Assembly (NCBI RefSeq): GCF_943913915.1
Contig: NZ_CALUAA010000006.1
Span: 46,654 to 110,653 of the forward strand
Direction: 5' to 3'
DNA: 64,000 nucleotides
Source of the DNA: an uncultured Peptoniphilus sp.
GTDB taxonomy: Bacteria; Bacillota; Clostridia; Tissierellales; Peptoniphilaceae
Under the pieces are notes generated by a model that was not told the origin of the DNA, ran no database searches, and worked only from the letters and a program-made list of their open reading frames with translations. The first letter of the stretch is position 1; each line of letters begins with the position of its first letter. The position numbers and the translations under genes are program-made. Positions 42,557 through 52,204 of this stretch are shown here, piece by piece.

Positions 42557-43468
42557 TTCTTCCATAGATCGAATGGTATCGATGATGAATTTACGTATTT
42601 CTTTAATAATGGGCGGATTTTCTACGGCAATATTTTCGCAACAGACAACTGTCCACTCGATGGATTCCCGCACGGGTACCATGATTAAATTTTCAACCAT
42701 TTCCTTCGTAAAATAATTGCGAATGCGCTCGGGCATAAGGCTGATGTAATCGGTGCCGATTAAGGTGGTGACCTGAAAGTCCCATACGGATCCTGCGAGG
42801 GCTACGCGGGCCTCGAGCCCTCTGGAATGAAGTGCGTTTTGGATTAAGTAATAGGTGGAGAATTTATTACCGGGGATGGAAAGGGGGTAAAGAGCGATGT
42901 CTTCCCAGTCGATGAACTCTCTGTTTGCAAGGGGATGGTTCTTAGAGAGAATGGCGGCAAATTTCGAATGATCCACGGGAATTTTGGAAATTCCCACATT
43001 GTTATAGTCTGTGGGCTCCGTCATCAGGCCCAAATCGATTTTTTGATTCAGCAGACCCTCTTTTAAGCCTTCCTGATTCGTTTCTGAAAAAATAAATTCC
43101 ACTTGAGGGTACTGTTCTTTAAGAGAAAATAAAATAGTCGAAAGATAGCTGCGCAATAAAAAGGGAGGCGCCGCAATATTAACGGTCCGTGTAAAATGAT
43201 TTCCTATGCGATGGAGTTGCCCCATCATTTTTTCGTGACGACGCAAAAGTAGCTTGCCTTCTTCATACAAATAACGGCCGCCGGGGGTAAGCTCCGTGTA
43301 GCGTCCCTTGTTTTTTATAAAGAGTGCCACCCCTTCTTCTTTTTCCATAGAGCGAATGGCGTTACTCAGGGCCGGTTGGGAAATAAACAGCTCCTGCGCC
43401 GCCTTGGTAATATTAAAATTGTTTTCGACGACAGTGATAAAATAAGCGAGTTTCTGTAGATCGATCAT
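42554..43468 (-). CDS. LysR-family transcriptional regulator
   Basis: A 304-residue regulator. The HTH is LAYFITVVENNFNITKAAQ then LFISQPALSNAIRSMEKEEG (residues 6-45), and the effector-binding domain follows. A GATAAC/TTAT dyad lies in the intergenic region. It is divergent from the GntP permease/CoA-transferase operon and very likely activates it in response to a substrate or CoA intermediate. AGGAGGAC precedes the ATG. Confidence 0.9.
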   Translation of the reverse strand: MIDLQKLAYFITVVENNFNITKAAQELFISQPALSNAIRSMEKEEGVALFIKNKGRYTELTPGGRYLYEEGKLLLRRHEKMMGQLHRIGNHFTRTVNIAAPPFLLRSYLSTILFSLKEQYPQVEFIFSETNQEGLKEGLLNQKIDLGLMTEPTDYNNVGISKIPVDHSKFAAILSKNHPLANREFIDWEDIALYPLSIPGNKFSTYYLIQNALHSRGLEARVALAGSVWDFQVTTLIGTDYISLMPERIRNYFTKEMVENLIMVPVRESIEWTVVCCENIAVENPPIIKEIRKFIIDTIRSMEE

Positions 43469-43729
43469 AAGTCCTCCTTAGCTTCCATTATACGATAACT
43501 TTAGGTTATGAAAATGATTACATTTATGTCTTTTTAACAACAAATAGAACTTGATATGATATTCACAGAACGAAGTATAAAATATTTAAAAACGAAAAAC
43601 AAGAGAAGTAAAAAATGCTATAAAAAAACAAATGGATAATTTTTTTACATCGATTGTTATAAAAAAGCCGTTCTTAAAGCTTCGTCGTCAGAATCTATGT
43701 TTTCGTTTTATATGTGAAAGGAGTGCAAA
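43469..43729. promoter_or_regulatory. LysR-operon intergenic region
   Basis: AT-rich region. ATAAC-TTTAG-GTTAT at 43495-43509 is a T-N11-A-type dyad fitting a LysR site close to the regulator's own promoter. No protein gene or strong -35/-10 pair could be set; GAAAGGAG precedes the permease ATG. Confidence 0.5.
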
Positions 43730-45046
43730 ATGGGAGTTATTGGTTTATTGCTCGCATTGGCTGTGCTTATCGTTTTAGTCTTTAAAGGCTTTCACGCATT
43801 GCCGGTGTCTTTATTTGCAGCATTAATTATTTTTGTTACCAACCGTTTCGACATTTGGCCCGGTTTTATGGAAGGATACGCTCCCGCCATGACCGGATTT
43901 ATTGCAAGTTATCTCATTATGTTTTTACTGGGCTCATTGGTAGGGGAGCTTTTATCGAAATCCGGCGCGGCCAGCGCCATAGCTAAAAAGCTTACGGATA
44001 CTTTCGGCGCGAAACACGCTTTTTTAATCGTCGTCTTATCGTCGGTTATCTTATCGTACGGCGGTGTTTCCGTATTCGTCATAGTCTTTTCCATTTATCC
44101 CATTGCGCTCATTCTCTTTCAGGAGGCGGATATACCGAAGCGCGTTATCCCCGGAGCAATTTTACTGGGTGCCGGTTCCTTTACGATGACGGCTCTTCCC
44201 GGCTCTCCGGCCCTTACGAATATTATCCCTACGAAATATCTGGGCACGACGACAACCGCCGCACCTCTCGTAGGTATCGGCGCGTCCATCGTGATGTTCA
44301 CCGTAGGCGTTATTATTTTCAACGCTTACATCAAAAAGTTAAAGGCCAACGGCGAAAAGTTTGAGCTCGGCGAAAAAGACAAGCTAATCGGCATTTCCGC
44401 TGAACAAATGGAAAATTTACCTTCTTTCGGCTTGTCCATTATCCCCATTATCGTCATCGTCGGCACGATTTTAGGTGTACGCTTTGCAGGCATCGACATC
44501 GACCCTATTTATTCTGTCGTTATCGCTCTCTTAGCGGGCGCCGTCGTCACCTATCTTCTTTTCTATAAACGCCTCGAAGATCCCAAGACATCGATCCGTA
44601 TGGCCAGTGAAGGCTCTATCAACGCTCTTATGAATACATCGTCCATCGTCGGTTTCGGCGGCGCCATTCGACTTGTTCCTGCATTCCAGGCTTTCGTAAA
44701 CTTTGCCACGGGACTCGCATTTAATCCTCTCATTTCGGCGGCCCTTGCGGTCAATATTATTGCGGGGATTACAGGATCGTCTTCTGCGGGGATTACGATT
44801 TTCATGGACACCATGAGCCAAAACTTCTTAAGTATGGGCATCGAACCTCAACTTTTACACCGTGTCTGTGCCATTGCGGCCGGCGTTTTAGACTCTCTGC
44901 CCCACGCAGGCCCCAATGTAACTTTCTTAATGGTAGCGGGACTTTCGTTTAAAGAAGGATACCCGGGCATCTTTATTGCCACCTGTATCGTACCGCTCTG
45001 CGGTTTGATCACGGCTCTCTGTCTGGGCCTTATGGGCATTCTTTAA
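43730..45046 (+). CDS. GntP-family permease
   Basis: A 438-residue permease of the gluconate/hydroxy-acid GntP family with about 12-14 helices. GYAPAMTGFIASYLIMFLLG, SYGGVSVFVIVFSIYPIAL, TALPGSPALTNIIPTKYLGT and SLPHAGPNVTFLMVAGL are all family-like. It is an H+ symporter for an organic hydroxy or oxo acid. The downstream CoA-transferase, crotonase and MaoC genes point to a short hydroxy acid rather than gluconate (inference). Confidence 0.85.
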   Translation: MGVIGLLLALAVLIVLVFKGFHALPVSLFAALIIFVTNRFDIWPGFMEGYAPAMTGFIASYLIMFLLGSLVGELLSKSGAASAIAKKLTDTFGAKHAFLIVVLSSVILSYGGVSVFVIVFSIYPIALILFQEADIPKRVIPGAILLGAGSFTMTALPGSPALTNIIPTKYLGTTTTAAPLVGIGASIVMFTVGVIIFNAYIKKLKANGEKFELGEKDKLIGISAEQMENLPSFGLSIIPIIVIVGTILGVRFAGIDIDPIYSVVIALLAGAVVTYLLFYKRLEDPKTSIRMASEGSINALMNTSSIVGFGGAIRLVPAFQAFVNFATGLAFNPLISAALAVNIIAGITGSSSAGITIFMDTMSQNFLSMGIEPQLLHRVCAIAAGVLDSLPHAGPNVTFLMVAGLSFKEGYPGIFIATCIVPLCGLITALCLGLMGIL

Positions 45047-45076
45047 GAAGACAAACGAAAAAGGAAAGGAGTTACA

Positions 45077-46636
45077 ATGAAACGTATTAATGCAAAACAA
45101 GCGGCTGAACTGATACGTGACGGGGACGGCCTGATCGTATCGGGATTTCTTCTCCAAACGACGCCTTCTGAAATTTTAACCGCTATCGGCGAACGCTTTT
45201 TAGAAGAGGGAAGCCCGAAAAATCTGACGGTCCTTCAAGCGGCGGGCATCGGCAATAATAGCGATGAAGGGATTTATGAAATCTCCCATCCCGGCATGAT
45301 TAAGCGCTATATCACCGGCCACTTCGCCAACAATCAACGGCTCATCGATCAAGCTAACGCCAATGAAGTGGAAGCGTATAACTTCCCCCAAGGGGTCGTC
45401 TCTAAAATGTATCGCAACATCGCCTCCGGCTTTAACGGCGACATTACAAAAGTGGGTCTGAAAACTTTCTGCGATCCTCGTTTGGAAGGCGGGAAGATCA
45501 ATTCCGCAGCGAAGGAGGACTTAGTCGAGCTTCTCGAAGTGGGCGGTGAAGAATTCCTTTATTACAAAGCACCGAAAATCGATGTAGCCGTTATTCGCGG
45601 CACCACCGCCGATGAGCAGGGCAATATCACCTTCGAAGAAGAGTCCTCGGTCGTCGATGCGCGGGAAATCGCCATGGCGGCAAAGGCGAGCGGCGGAAAG
45701 GTTATCGTTCAGGTAAAATATTTGGCCGATTCCAAATCCGTTAATCGCAACGACGTCATTATCCCCGGCATCTTTGTCGATTACGTCGTATTGAGCGAAC
45801 AACCGGAAACGAAACATCGTCAAACGCCGGCTAACTTTTACGATCCGGCCATTGCCGGGCAAAGCCGCGTTATGATGGAACAGAGCGCGAGCTATCCTCT
45901 AAATGAACGTAAGGTTATCGCCCGACGCGCCGCCATGGAGCTCCGTCCGGGAGATGTAGTTAATCTGGGCATCGGTATTCCCGAGGTGGTAGGAACCGTC
46001 GCCAATGAAGAAGGCTTCGGCGACGAGATTATCCTTACCCTGGAAGACGGTATGATCGGCGGCATTCCTTTAGGAGGCGCCAACTTCGGGTCGGCGGTTA
46101 ACGCCATGGTAGGCCTTCCCATGAATCAGCAATTCGACTTCTATAATGGCGGCGGACTGGATTGTGCTTTCTTGGGCTTTGCCGAAGTCAACAGTAAGGG
46201 AGATATTAATGTCAGCAAATTCGGCGATCGTATAGCCGGTTGCGGTGGCTTTATCGATATTTCCCAATCCACTGAAAATATTTATTTCTGCGGTACCCTC
46301 ACAGCCGGCGGCTTAAAAGAGCGGATAGAAGACGGAAAGCTTATTATCGAGCAGGAAGGTAAGCGTAAGAAATTCTTAAAGTCTCTGGATCAAATCACTT
46401 ACAGTGCCGATTACGGATTGGAAAGCGGACAAAACGTCACCTTCATCACCGATCGCTGCGTCATGAAGCCCTCGGAAAAAGGTCTCGTCATTACGGAAGT
46501 GGCGCCGGGCGTGGATATTCAAAAGGATATTATCGATCAAATGGAATTTGATCCCGTCGTGGCAGACGATGTTAAGACCATGGACCTTTCTATTTTTGAA
46601 GATAAATTGATGAATCTTAAGGAGCGATTTGCATGA
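45077..46636 (+). CDS. Fused acyl-CoA:acetate (family I) CoA-transferase
   Basis: A 519-residue protein with both family I CoA-transferase halves in one chain, as in propionate CoA-transferase and YdiF. SGFLLQTTPSEILTAIGERF opens the alpha half. The catalytic glutamate is E323 in LTLEDGMIGGIPLGG of the beta half, which starts near ERKVIARRAAMELRPGD. It moves CoA from an acyl donor (acetyl- or other) to a carboxylate. Clearly paralogous to the protein at 47991. The stop overlaps the crotonase start. Confidence 0.92.
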   Translation: MKRINAKQAAELIRDGDGLIVSGFLLQTTPSEILTAIGERFLEEGSPKNLTVLQAAGIGNNSDEGIYEISHPGMIKRYITGHFANNQRLIDQANANEVEAYNFPQGVVSKMYRNIASGFNGDITKVGLKTFCDPRLEGGKINSAAKEDLVELLEVGGEEFLYYKAPKIDVAVIRGTTADEQGNITFEEESSVVDAREIAMAAKASGGKVIVQVKYLADSKSVNRNDVIIPGIFVDYVVLSEQPETKHRQTPANFYDPAIAGQSRVMMEQSASYPLNERKVIARRAAMELRPGDVVNLGIGIPEVVGTVANEEGFGDEIILTLEDGMIGGIPLGGANFGSAVNAMVGLPMNQQFDFYNGGGLDCAFLGFAEVNSKGDINVSKFGDRIAGCGGFIDISQSTENIYFCGTLTAGGLKERIEDGKLIIEQEGKRKKFLKSLDQITYSADYGLESGQNVTFITDRCVMKPSEKGLVITEVAPGVDIQKDIIDQMEFDPVVADDVKTMDLSIFEDKLMNLKERFA

Positions 46637-47391
46637 TCGATTTAAAAATAGAAGAGCGCATCGCCATTGTAATCTTTAATCGACCGGAAGCGATGAATGC
46701 ACTTAACAGCGAGATGTTGGAGGCTCTCGAAGAGGTCGTCGACCGCATTGAGAGAGAAGATGTCCGCGCCATTATCTTCACGGGAGCGGGGAAGGCCTTT
46801 ATCGCCGGCGCCGATACGAAAGAGATGGAGAACTTACGAGGTATGGAAGTGGCGAAGTTTTCGAAAAAAGGACAAGATCTCTTTCGTCGCATCGAAACCA
46901 TGAGCGTCCCTACCATCGCCGCTATTAACGGCTACGCCTTCGGTGGAGGTGTAGAATTTGCCCTGGCATGCGATCTTAGAATCGCATCGGAAAAAGCGAA
47001 GATGGCTTTTCCCGAGGTGAGCCTCGGCATTACGCCGGGATTTTCCGGAACTCAACGCTTACCCCGTGCCATCGGACGAATGAACGCTATGTATATGCTT
47101 TTAACCGGCGACACTATCGACGCTCATAAGGCAAAAGAATTCGGCCTCGTCCTCGAAGTGGCGGCGTCGGAGGATTTAATGGACAGAGCCATGGCCATCG
47201 CCAAATCCATTGTGAAAAACTCAAAGACTGCGGTGGCTATGGCCAAAGAAATGGTGGATCGAGGGCTGGATATGACATTGGACGGCGGAATCGCCCTCGA
47301 AAATGCCATGAACGCTACGATCTTCGGCACGCCGGATCAAATAGAGGGAATGGCGGCTTTCCGCGAAAAACGCTCCGCCCGGTTTGAATAG
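46633..47391 (+). CDS. Enoyl-CoA hydratase/isomerase (crotonase)
   Basis: A 252-residue crotonase-fold protein. The oxyanion-hole segment is AGADTKEMENL. The two catalytic glutamates are conserved in AFGGGVEFALACDLRIAS and AFPEVSLGITPGFSGTQ. It hydrates (S)-specifically a trans-2-enoyl-CoA. The ATG overlaps the CoA-transferase stop (ATGA). A MaoC gene follows. Confidence 0.92.
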   Translation: MIDLKIEERIAIVIFNRPEAMNALNSEMLEALEEVVDRIEREDVRAIIFTGAGKAFIAGADTKEMENLRGMEVAKFSKKGQDLFRRIETMSVPTIAAINGYAFGGGVEFALACDLRIASEKAKMAFPEVSLGITPGFSGTQRLPRAIGRMNAMYMLLTGDTIDAHKAKEFGLVLEVAASEDLMDRAMAIAKSIVKNSKTAVAMAKEMVDRGLDMTLDGGIALENAMNATIFGTPDQIEGMAAFREKRSARFE

Positions 47392-47399
47392 GAGGCACT

Positions 47400-47855
47400 A
47401 TGAATTACGAACCTAAGGGATTATATTTAGAAGAATTTGAAATCGGGAAGGTTTATGTTTCGCAAGGCAGAACCATTACAGAGGCAGATGTAGTAAACTT
47501 CGCCGGTCTTTCGGGAGATTTCAATGTATTGCACACCAATGACGAGTTTGCCAAAACCGGACCCTTTAAAGAGCGGGTCGCCCACGGCATGCTCGGCGCA
47601 TCGATTATGACAGGGCTATCCAATATGCTCGGCATATTCGACGGTACCACCATCGCCTTTTTAGAGCTCACCATTCGCTATAAGAGCCCCCTTCGTATCG
47701 GTGACACAGTCCACTTGGAAGTGGAGCCGGTAGAGATGAAGCACTCGTCCAAACCGGGTAGAGGCATCGTGAACTTCGAAGCGCGTCTTGTCAATCAGGA
47801 CGGCATCTTGATCACAGAATCGCCTTGGACGATTATGATGAAGGCAAAAGAATAG
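47400..47855 (+). CDS. MaoC-family (R)-specific dehydratase
   Basis: A 151-residue hotdog dehydratase: TEADVVNFAGLSGDFNVLHTND is the R-hydratase Asp/His motif and ERVAHGMLGASIMTGLSNM the rest of the pocket. Together with the crotonase it could interconvert (R)- and (S)-3-hydroxyacyl-CoA through the enoyl-CoA. AGGAGG lies 6 bp before the ATG. It is the last gene of the LysR-linked unit. Confidence 0.9.
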   Translation: MNYEPKGLYLEEFEIGKVYVSQGRTITEADVVNFAGLSGDFNVLHTNDEFAKTGPFKERVAHGMLGASIMTGLSNMLGIFDGTTIAFLELTIRYKSPLRIGDTVHLEVEPVEMKHSSKPGRGIVNFEARLVNQDGILITESPWTIMMKAKE

Positions 47856-47873
47856 AATATAGTTGGTCACAGC

Positions 47874-47903
47874 AGATGTCGGCAATGCCGGCATCTTTTT
47901 TTG
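47874..47903 (+). terminator. Terminator of the GntP-CoA-transferase operon
   Basis: AGATGTCGGC, AAT, GCCGGCATCT; T-run. Confidence 0.88.
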
Positions 47904-47918
47904 TCCGCAATTCGAGAA

Positions 47919-47946
47919 TTGACTTTTTTCTCTCTTCCGTTACACT
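47919..47946 (+). promoter_or_regulatory. SigmaA-type promoter of CoA-transferase copy 2
   Basis: TTGACT (47919-47924), 16-bp spacer, TACACT (47941-47946), 45 bp before the ATG. Confidence 0.72.
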
Positions 47947-47990
47947 AAAAATGACTGAATACTTAAGATTAACAGGACCGGAGGTTTTTT

Positions 47991-49541
47991 ATGAACAGAA
48001 TCACGGCGGCGGAAGCTGCCAAGCTTATTGAAGATGGCGACACCCTTGCCGTGAGCGGTTTTTTACTCGCCACGACGCCAAGCGCGATTTTGCGCGCCAT
48101 CGGCGAGCGGTTTTTAAAAGAGGGCGCGCCGCGGAATATGACCCTCCTTCAGGCGGCGGGTACGGGAAATAACGGCGACGAGGGGATTATGGAGATCTCT
48201 CACCCGGGTATGGTGAAGCGCTACATGACCGGTCACTTTGCCCGCAATCGCAGGTTGGAAGCCCAGGCCTTGGATCACGCTATCGAGGCTTATAATTTTC
48301 CCCAAGGGGTCTTGTCGAAAATGTACAGAGCTCTTTCCGCCGGGCAGAAGGGCGTGCTTACCACCATCGGCCTCCACACTTTCTGTGACCCCCGCTACGG
48401 CGGGGGAAAGCTCACCGATATCACCACCGAAGATTTGGTGGAACTTACAGAAGTGGCAGGGGAAGAGTATTTATTTTATAAGGCACCTTCTCTCGATGTG
48501 GCCATTATTCGCGGCACCACCGCCGATGAAAAGGGCAATATTACCATGGAGGAAGAATCCAATATTATCGATGCTAGGGAGATCGCCATGGCGACGAAGG
48601 CCTGCGGCGGCAAGGTAATCGTCCAGGTAAAATATTTGGCAGATTCTAAATCATTGGATCGAAACGATGTGGTAATCCCCGGAGTTTTAGTGGATCACGT
48701 GGTTTTATGCGACGATCCCGAGAAGACCCATCGCCAAACGGTAGCGAATTTTTACGATCCCGCCATCGCCGGCCACGCAAAGGTTTCCGCCAAGCCGGAA
48801 AGTCACTTCCCCTTAAATGAGCGGAAGATTATTGCTCGCCGAGCGGCCATGGAAATTCGTCCGGGAGATGTGGTGAATTTAGGCTACGGTATGCCCGAGG
48901 TGGTGGGCATTGTCGCCAATGAAGAGGGCATGGGGGAGGAGATCACATTGACTCTGGAGTGCGGTATTTTAGGCGGCATTCCCTTAGGGGGGCCGAATTT
49001 CGGATCGGCCCTTAACGCCGAAGCCAATTTTCCCATGAGCCAAATGTTTGATTTTTACAACGGCGGCGGTTTGGACAGCGCCTTTTTAGGTTTCGCCGAA
49101 GTAAACCCCATGGGAGACATTAATGTAAGCCATTTCGGCGGACGCTTCGCCGGCTGCGGCGGCTTTATCGACATTTCTCATCCCACGAAGCGAGTGTTTT
49201 TCGTAGGCACTCTAACCTCCGGCGGTTTGATGGAATCGGTAAGTGACGGAAAACTCGTTATCGAGCGGGAAGGATCGCGGAAAAAGTTTATTAAGGCGAT
49301 TGAACAGACCACTTTTAACGCGGCTTACGGACTGGAAAAGGGACAGGACATTACCTTTATCACCGATCGCTGCGTCATGAAGCCCACGGAAAAGGGACTG
49401 ATGATTACAGAAATCGCCCCGGGTATCAACATTCAAAAAGATATTTTGGATCAAATGGATTTTGCGCCTCTTATCAGCGAGGATGTGATCGAAATGGATC
49501 CCCGTATTTTCAGAGAAGAGACAATGAACTTAAGAGCATAA
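47991..49541 (+). CDS. Fused family I CoA-transferase (copy 2)
   Basis: A 516-residue paralogue of the protein at 45077, aligning without gaps over most of its length (by eye about two thirds identical). The N-terminus is SGFLLATTPSAILRAIGERF and the catalytic glutamate lies in LTLECGILGGIPLGG. It is separately transcribed: own promoter, GGAGG site and a strong terminator. Its codons are more GC-rich than those of copy 1, for example GGCGGC and CGC where copy 1 uses other triplets. The substrate may therefore differ from that of copy 1. Confidence 0.9.
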   Translation: MNRITAAEAAKLIEDGDTLAVSGFLLATTPSAILRAIGERFLKEGAPRNMTLLQAAGTGNNGDEGIMEISHPGMVKRYMTGHFARNRRLEAQALDHAIEAYNFPQGVLSKMYRALSAGQKGVLTTIGLHTFCDPRYGGGKLTDITTEDLVELTEVAGEEYLFYKAPSLDVAIIRGTTADEKGNITMEEESNIIDAREIAMATKACGGKVIVQVKYLADSKSLDRNDVVIPGVLVDHVVLCDDPEKTHRQTVANFYDPAIAGHAKVSAKPESHFPLNERKIIARRAAMEIRPGDVVNLGYGMPEVVGIVANEEGMGEEITLTLECGILGGIPLGGPNFGSALNAEANFPMSQMFDFYNGGGLDSAFLGFAEVNPMGDINVSHFGGRFAGCGGFIDISHPTKRVFFVGTLTSGGLMESVSDGKLVIEREGSRKKFIKAIEQTTFNAAYGLEKGQDITFITDRCVMKPTEKGLMITEIAPGINIQKDILDQMDFAPLISEDVIEMDPRIFREETMNLRA

Positions 49542-49571
49542 AAAGAGAGATCCCCGTAGGGATCTCTTTTT
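49541..49571. terminator. Bidirectional terminator
   Basis: AGAGATCCC (49546-49554), CGTA, GGGATCTCT (49559-49567), with flanking A and T runs. Confidence 0.9.
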
Positions 49572-49573
49572 GA

Positions 49574-51085
49574 TTAACGTAGATGCTGCTTCATCCAGGA
49601 GAGAAGGGCTTTGTCGTCGATTTTTCCCGTTCCGTTGGCAGGCAGTGCATCGTGAATGACGATGTATTTCGGCATCTTGTAGCGTACAAGTTTTTCCGCT
49701 AAATGTTTGCGAATAGCCTCTTCCGCCTCTTTTGAATCTCTGTCGTCTCTAAGGGAGACATTTAAACAGACTTCTTCGCCCATCAGGGGATCTTTTTGTG
49801 CCAAAGCCCGGGCCTGATCGATATACTCCAACTCTTTTACCACATTTTCGATTTCGATGGCGGAAATATTTTCGCCTCCTCGAATAATAATATCTTTCGT
49901 ACGGCCGGAAATGAAGAGATGGCCTTTCTCATCTAAAAGACCGATGTCGCCGGTACAGAGCCAATCTTTTTCTGTATAGGTGTTTTTCCCGTTGATATAG
50001 CCCTTCATTACATTTTTTCCCCGCACGACGATATTGCCCGCTTCGCCTGCAGGCAGAGGCTTGCGGTCGTTATCGACAATGGCGACTTCACAATCGTCGA
50101 TCGCCGTGCCGACGCTTACCGATGCAATCTTATCGTCTTCATCCGGGCGCACGACCGTTATGGCAGGAGACGTTTCCGTCTGGCCGTAGGATTGAATTAA
50201 GTGTTTCATGCCGAAGGCCTCTTTAATGGCTATGTATTCCCGAGAGGTAAGGGGTGAACCTGCAATGATGCCGGAGCACAGAGAGGATAGATCGTAGTCA
50301 TTAAGATCGTTGTGGCGCATGGCAACGAGGAAGAGGGCCGGTACGCCGTTAAAGACCGTGATGTGATATTGAGTGATGCTCGCCAGTAAGTGGGAGGATT
50401 TCGTGCTGTCCAAAATTGTAAGCTTCGCTCCTGCCATTAAAGCGCATAAGGTAGTGGCGGAGAGACCGAAGCAGTGAAAGAGGGGAACGCTCAGTAAGAA
50501 ATTATCGTCCCCGTGCCATTCTGTAATTTCAGAGACCTTGGCGGCATTATGTAAGAGATTGATGTGGGTGAGCTGCACGCCTTTCGGGACGCCGGTGGTT
50601 CCCGACGTTAAGAGAATACAGGCTACATCCTCCGGCTGATTATGTATTTTAAGAGTGAGCAGATGGGAGTATTGATAGCCGCGATTGGTATAAAGCACCG
50701 TGTAATCTTTTGATATTTTATGAATATTTTTTATCTGTTGCGCGTAGTCGTGAAACTCGTTGGTTACCACATACTTCGCCCCGACGATATTCATAATCTG
50801 GGCAATTTCCGATGTGGTATAGGAGGGATTGACAGGGACGGTGACGGCGCCGAGCATTTGAAGACCGAAAAAGGCGAAGAGCCAATCGGCGGAATTTTTT
50901 CCCATAATTAAGACGTGATCTCCCCGCTTGATGCCGCTGGTGGCAAAATAAGCGGCAAAGGACAGAGAGATATTATGTAAGTCTTCGTAGGAATAGGATT
51001 TATGTTTGTGGATAATGGCGATATTTTGCGGATGTTTTTTTCTCCACTCAAACGGCATACAACCGATCGTCTTATAATAGTCCAT
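49574..51085 (-). CDS. Acyl-CoA synthetase (AMP-forming)
   Basis: A 503-residue adenylate-forming enzyme. The AMP-binding motif is LLTSGTTGVPKGVQLTH. The ATP/acyl site is in SYGQTETSPAITV, then CTGDIGLL, GRTKDIIIRGGENI and the catalytic lysine region NGTGKIDDKALL. It activates a carboxylic acid to an acyl-CoA with ATP; fatty-acid-type length is suggested but not certain. Divergent from the GntR gene and close to the CoA-transferases. GGAGGTTTCG precedes the ATG. Confidence 0.9.
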   Translation of the reverse strand: MDYYKTIGCMPFEWRKKHPQNIAIIHKHKSYSYEDLHNISLSFAAYFATSGIKRGDHVLIMGKNSADWLFAFFGLQMLGAVTVPVNPSYTTSEIAQIMNIVGAKYVVTNEFHDYAQQIKNIHKISKDYTVLYTNRGYQYSHLLTLKIHNQPEDVACILLTSGTTGVPKGVQLTHINLLHNAAKVSEITEWHGDDNFLLSVPLFHCFGLSATTLCALMAGAKLTILDSTKSSHLLASITQYHITVFNGVPALFLVAMRHNDLNDYDLSSLCSGIIAGSPLTSREYIAIKEAFGMKHLIQSYGQTETSPAITVVRPDEDDKIASVSVGTAIDDCEVAIVDNDRKPLPAGEAGNIVVRGKNVMKGYINGKNTYTEKDWLCTGDIGLLDEKGHLFISGRTKDIIIRGGENISAIEIENVVKELEYIDQARALAQKDPLMGEEVCLNVSLRDDRDSKEAEEAIRKHLAEKLVRYKMPKYIVIHDALPANGTGKIDDKALLSWMKQHLR

Positions 51086-51470
51086 CGAAACCTCCGGAAA
51101 ATCGGGATGCAGAAATCATTTTCATTAAGCACCTCGTGGCTTTTAATACTAGTATACAAGAACTACTTTACTATAAAATAAAAAATTATCAAGTAAAAAA
51201 ATAAAAAAACAAACGAATATTTTCAAGAGGCAGAGAATCAAAAAATGTGAAAAGACGAAGAAAAGGAAAACTATTTCACAGATCGTTAAAACCAGAACAT
51301 ATTTTATCATAATATGAGAGATTCGTTATAAATGTGTAAAATAAAGGCATAGAAGATCATAAATAAAGTATATTTTCTGAAAGATCTAGTTTGTTAATTA
51401 TTATAAAATGTTCTTGCAATTGTTTTTACGAAATAGTAGACTAGTACACAAGAAGGAGACTAGTGTAGAA
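51086..51470. promoter_or_regulatory. Intergenic region between acyl-CoA synthetase and GntR genes
   Basis: A long, very AT-rich divergent promoter region without a gene. TAGTATACAA lies at 51150-51159, 65 bp before the synthetase start, and TAGTACACAA at 51442-51451 just before the GntR ribosome site. Both fit a TNGTATACNA-type GntR/FCD operator, the second with one mismatch. Confidence 0.5.
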
Positions 51471-52130
51471 ATGAAGATGAACTCATATGCTTTATACGAT
51501 GACTTGCTCCGGCGAATTATCGACCTTTCTCTTTACCCGGGGATGCAACTCAGCGAAAACGCTGTCAGCACCGAGTACAATGTTTCGAGATCGGTTGTTC
51601 GTGGAGCTTTTGCCCGACTTGTTGAAAGCAATCTTTTAAAAGTGTATCCCCAAAGGGGAACCTATGTCAGTCTTGTGAACCTAAACTACATACAAAAGGC
51701 GTTATTCATCCGCGCAGCAGTAGAAAAGGAAGTTCTCAGACGTTTTATGACAGGGCCTCTGTCGAAGGAGTGCACCATCGGGAAGATGGAGCTGAATCTT
51801 CAAGAGCAACATGAGTTTGTCGACGAGAAGAGGTATGTTGAAAAGTTTCGTCTTTTAGATGAACAGTTTCATAACTACATACTCGCGGGAAATAATTCCG
51901 AAGACATTCTTCATTTACTGGACCAGCATCTTCTTCACATTGCGCGTTGGCGTAATATTTATGTCGACAGCGGCGTTTATCTGGCGACCCTTGTCGAACA
52001 GCACGAAAAAATTTTGGAGGCTGTGAAATCGAACGATCTCGATGCCGCCTTGTTGGCAACAGATGTTCACATTAACACCGTGAACGAAATGGTCGTGTGT
52101 GATCCTGAGTTTTCAGATTTTTTCGAGTAG
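51471..52130 (+). CDS. GntR-family regulator (FCD domain)
   Basis: A 219-residue regulator. The winged helix is at residues 1-70 (SENAVSTEYNVSRSVVRGAFARL), followed by a helical FCD effector domain (EKEVLRRF and FRLLDEQFHNYI, then LLATDVHINTVNEMV with metal-site histidines). FCD proteins sense small carboxylates or acyl-CoA. ATG 51471 lies 12 bp after AAGGAG, a slightly long spacing; a second methionine follows two codons later. Next to hadA, so it likely controls the leucine-reduction operon. Confidence 0.88.
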   Translation: MKMNSYALYDDLLRRIIDLSLYPGMQLSENAVSTEYNVSRSVVRGAFARLVESNLLKVYPQRGTYVSLVNLNYIQKALFIRAAVEKEVLRRFMTGPLSKECTIGKMELNLQEQHEFVDEKRYVEKFRLLDEQFHNYILAGNNSEDILHLLDQHLLHIARWRNIYVDSGVYLATLVEQHEKILEAVKSNDLDAALLATDVHINTVNEMVVCDPEFSDFFE

Positions 52131-52204
52131 CTGAATTGTTAAGTATTAGTTTTGTCAAACACTTCTTCTGCTTAGGCAGAGCGTGACTTGAAAGGATGGA
52201 TTAG

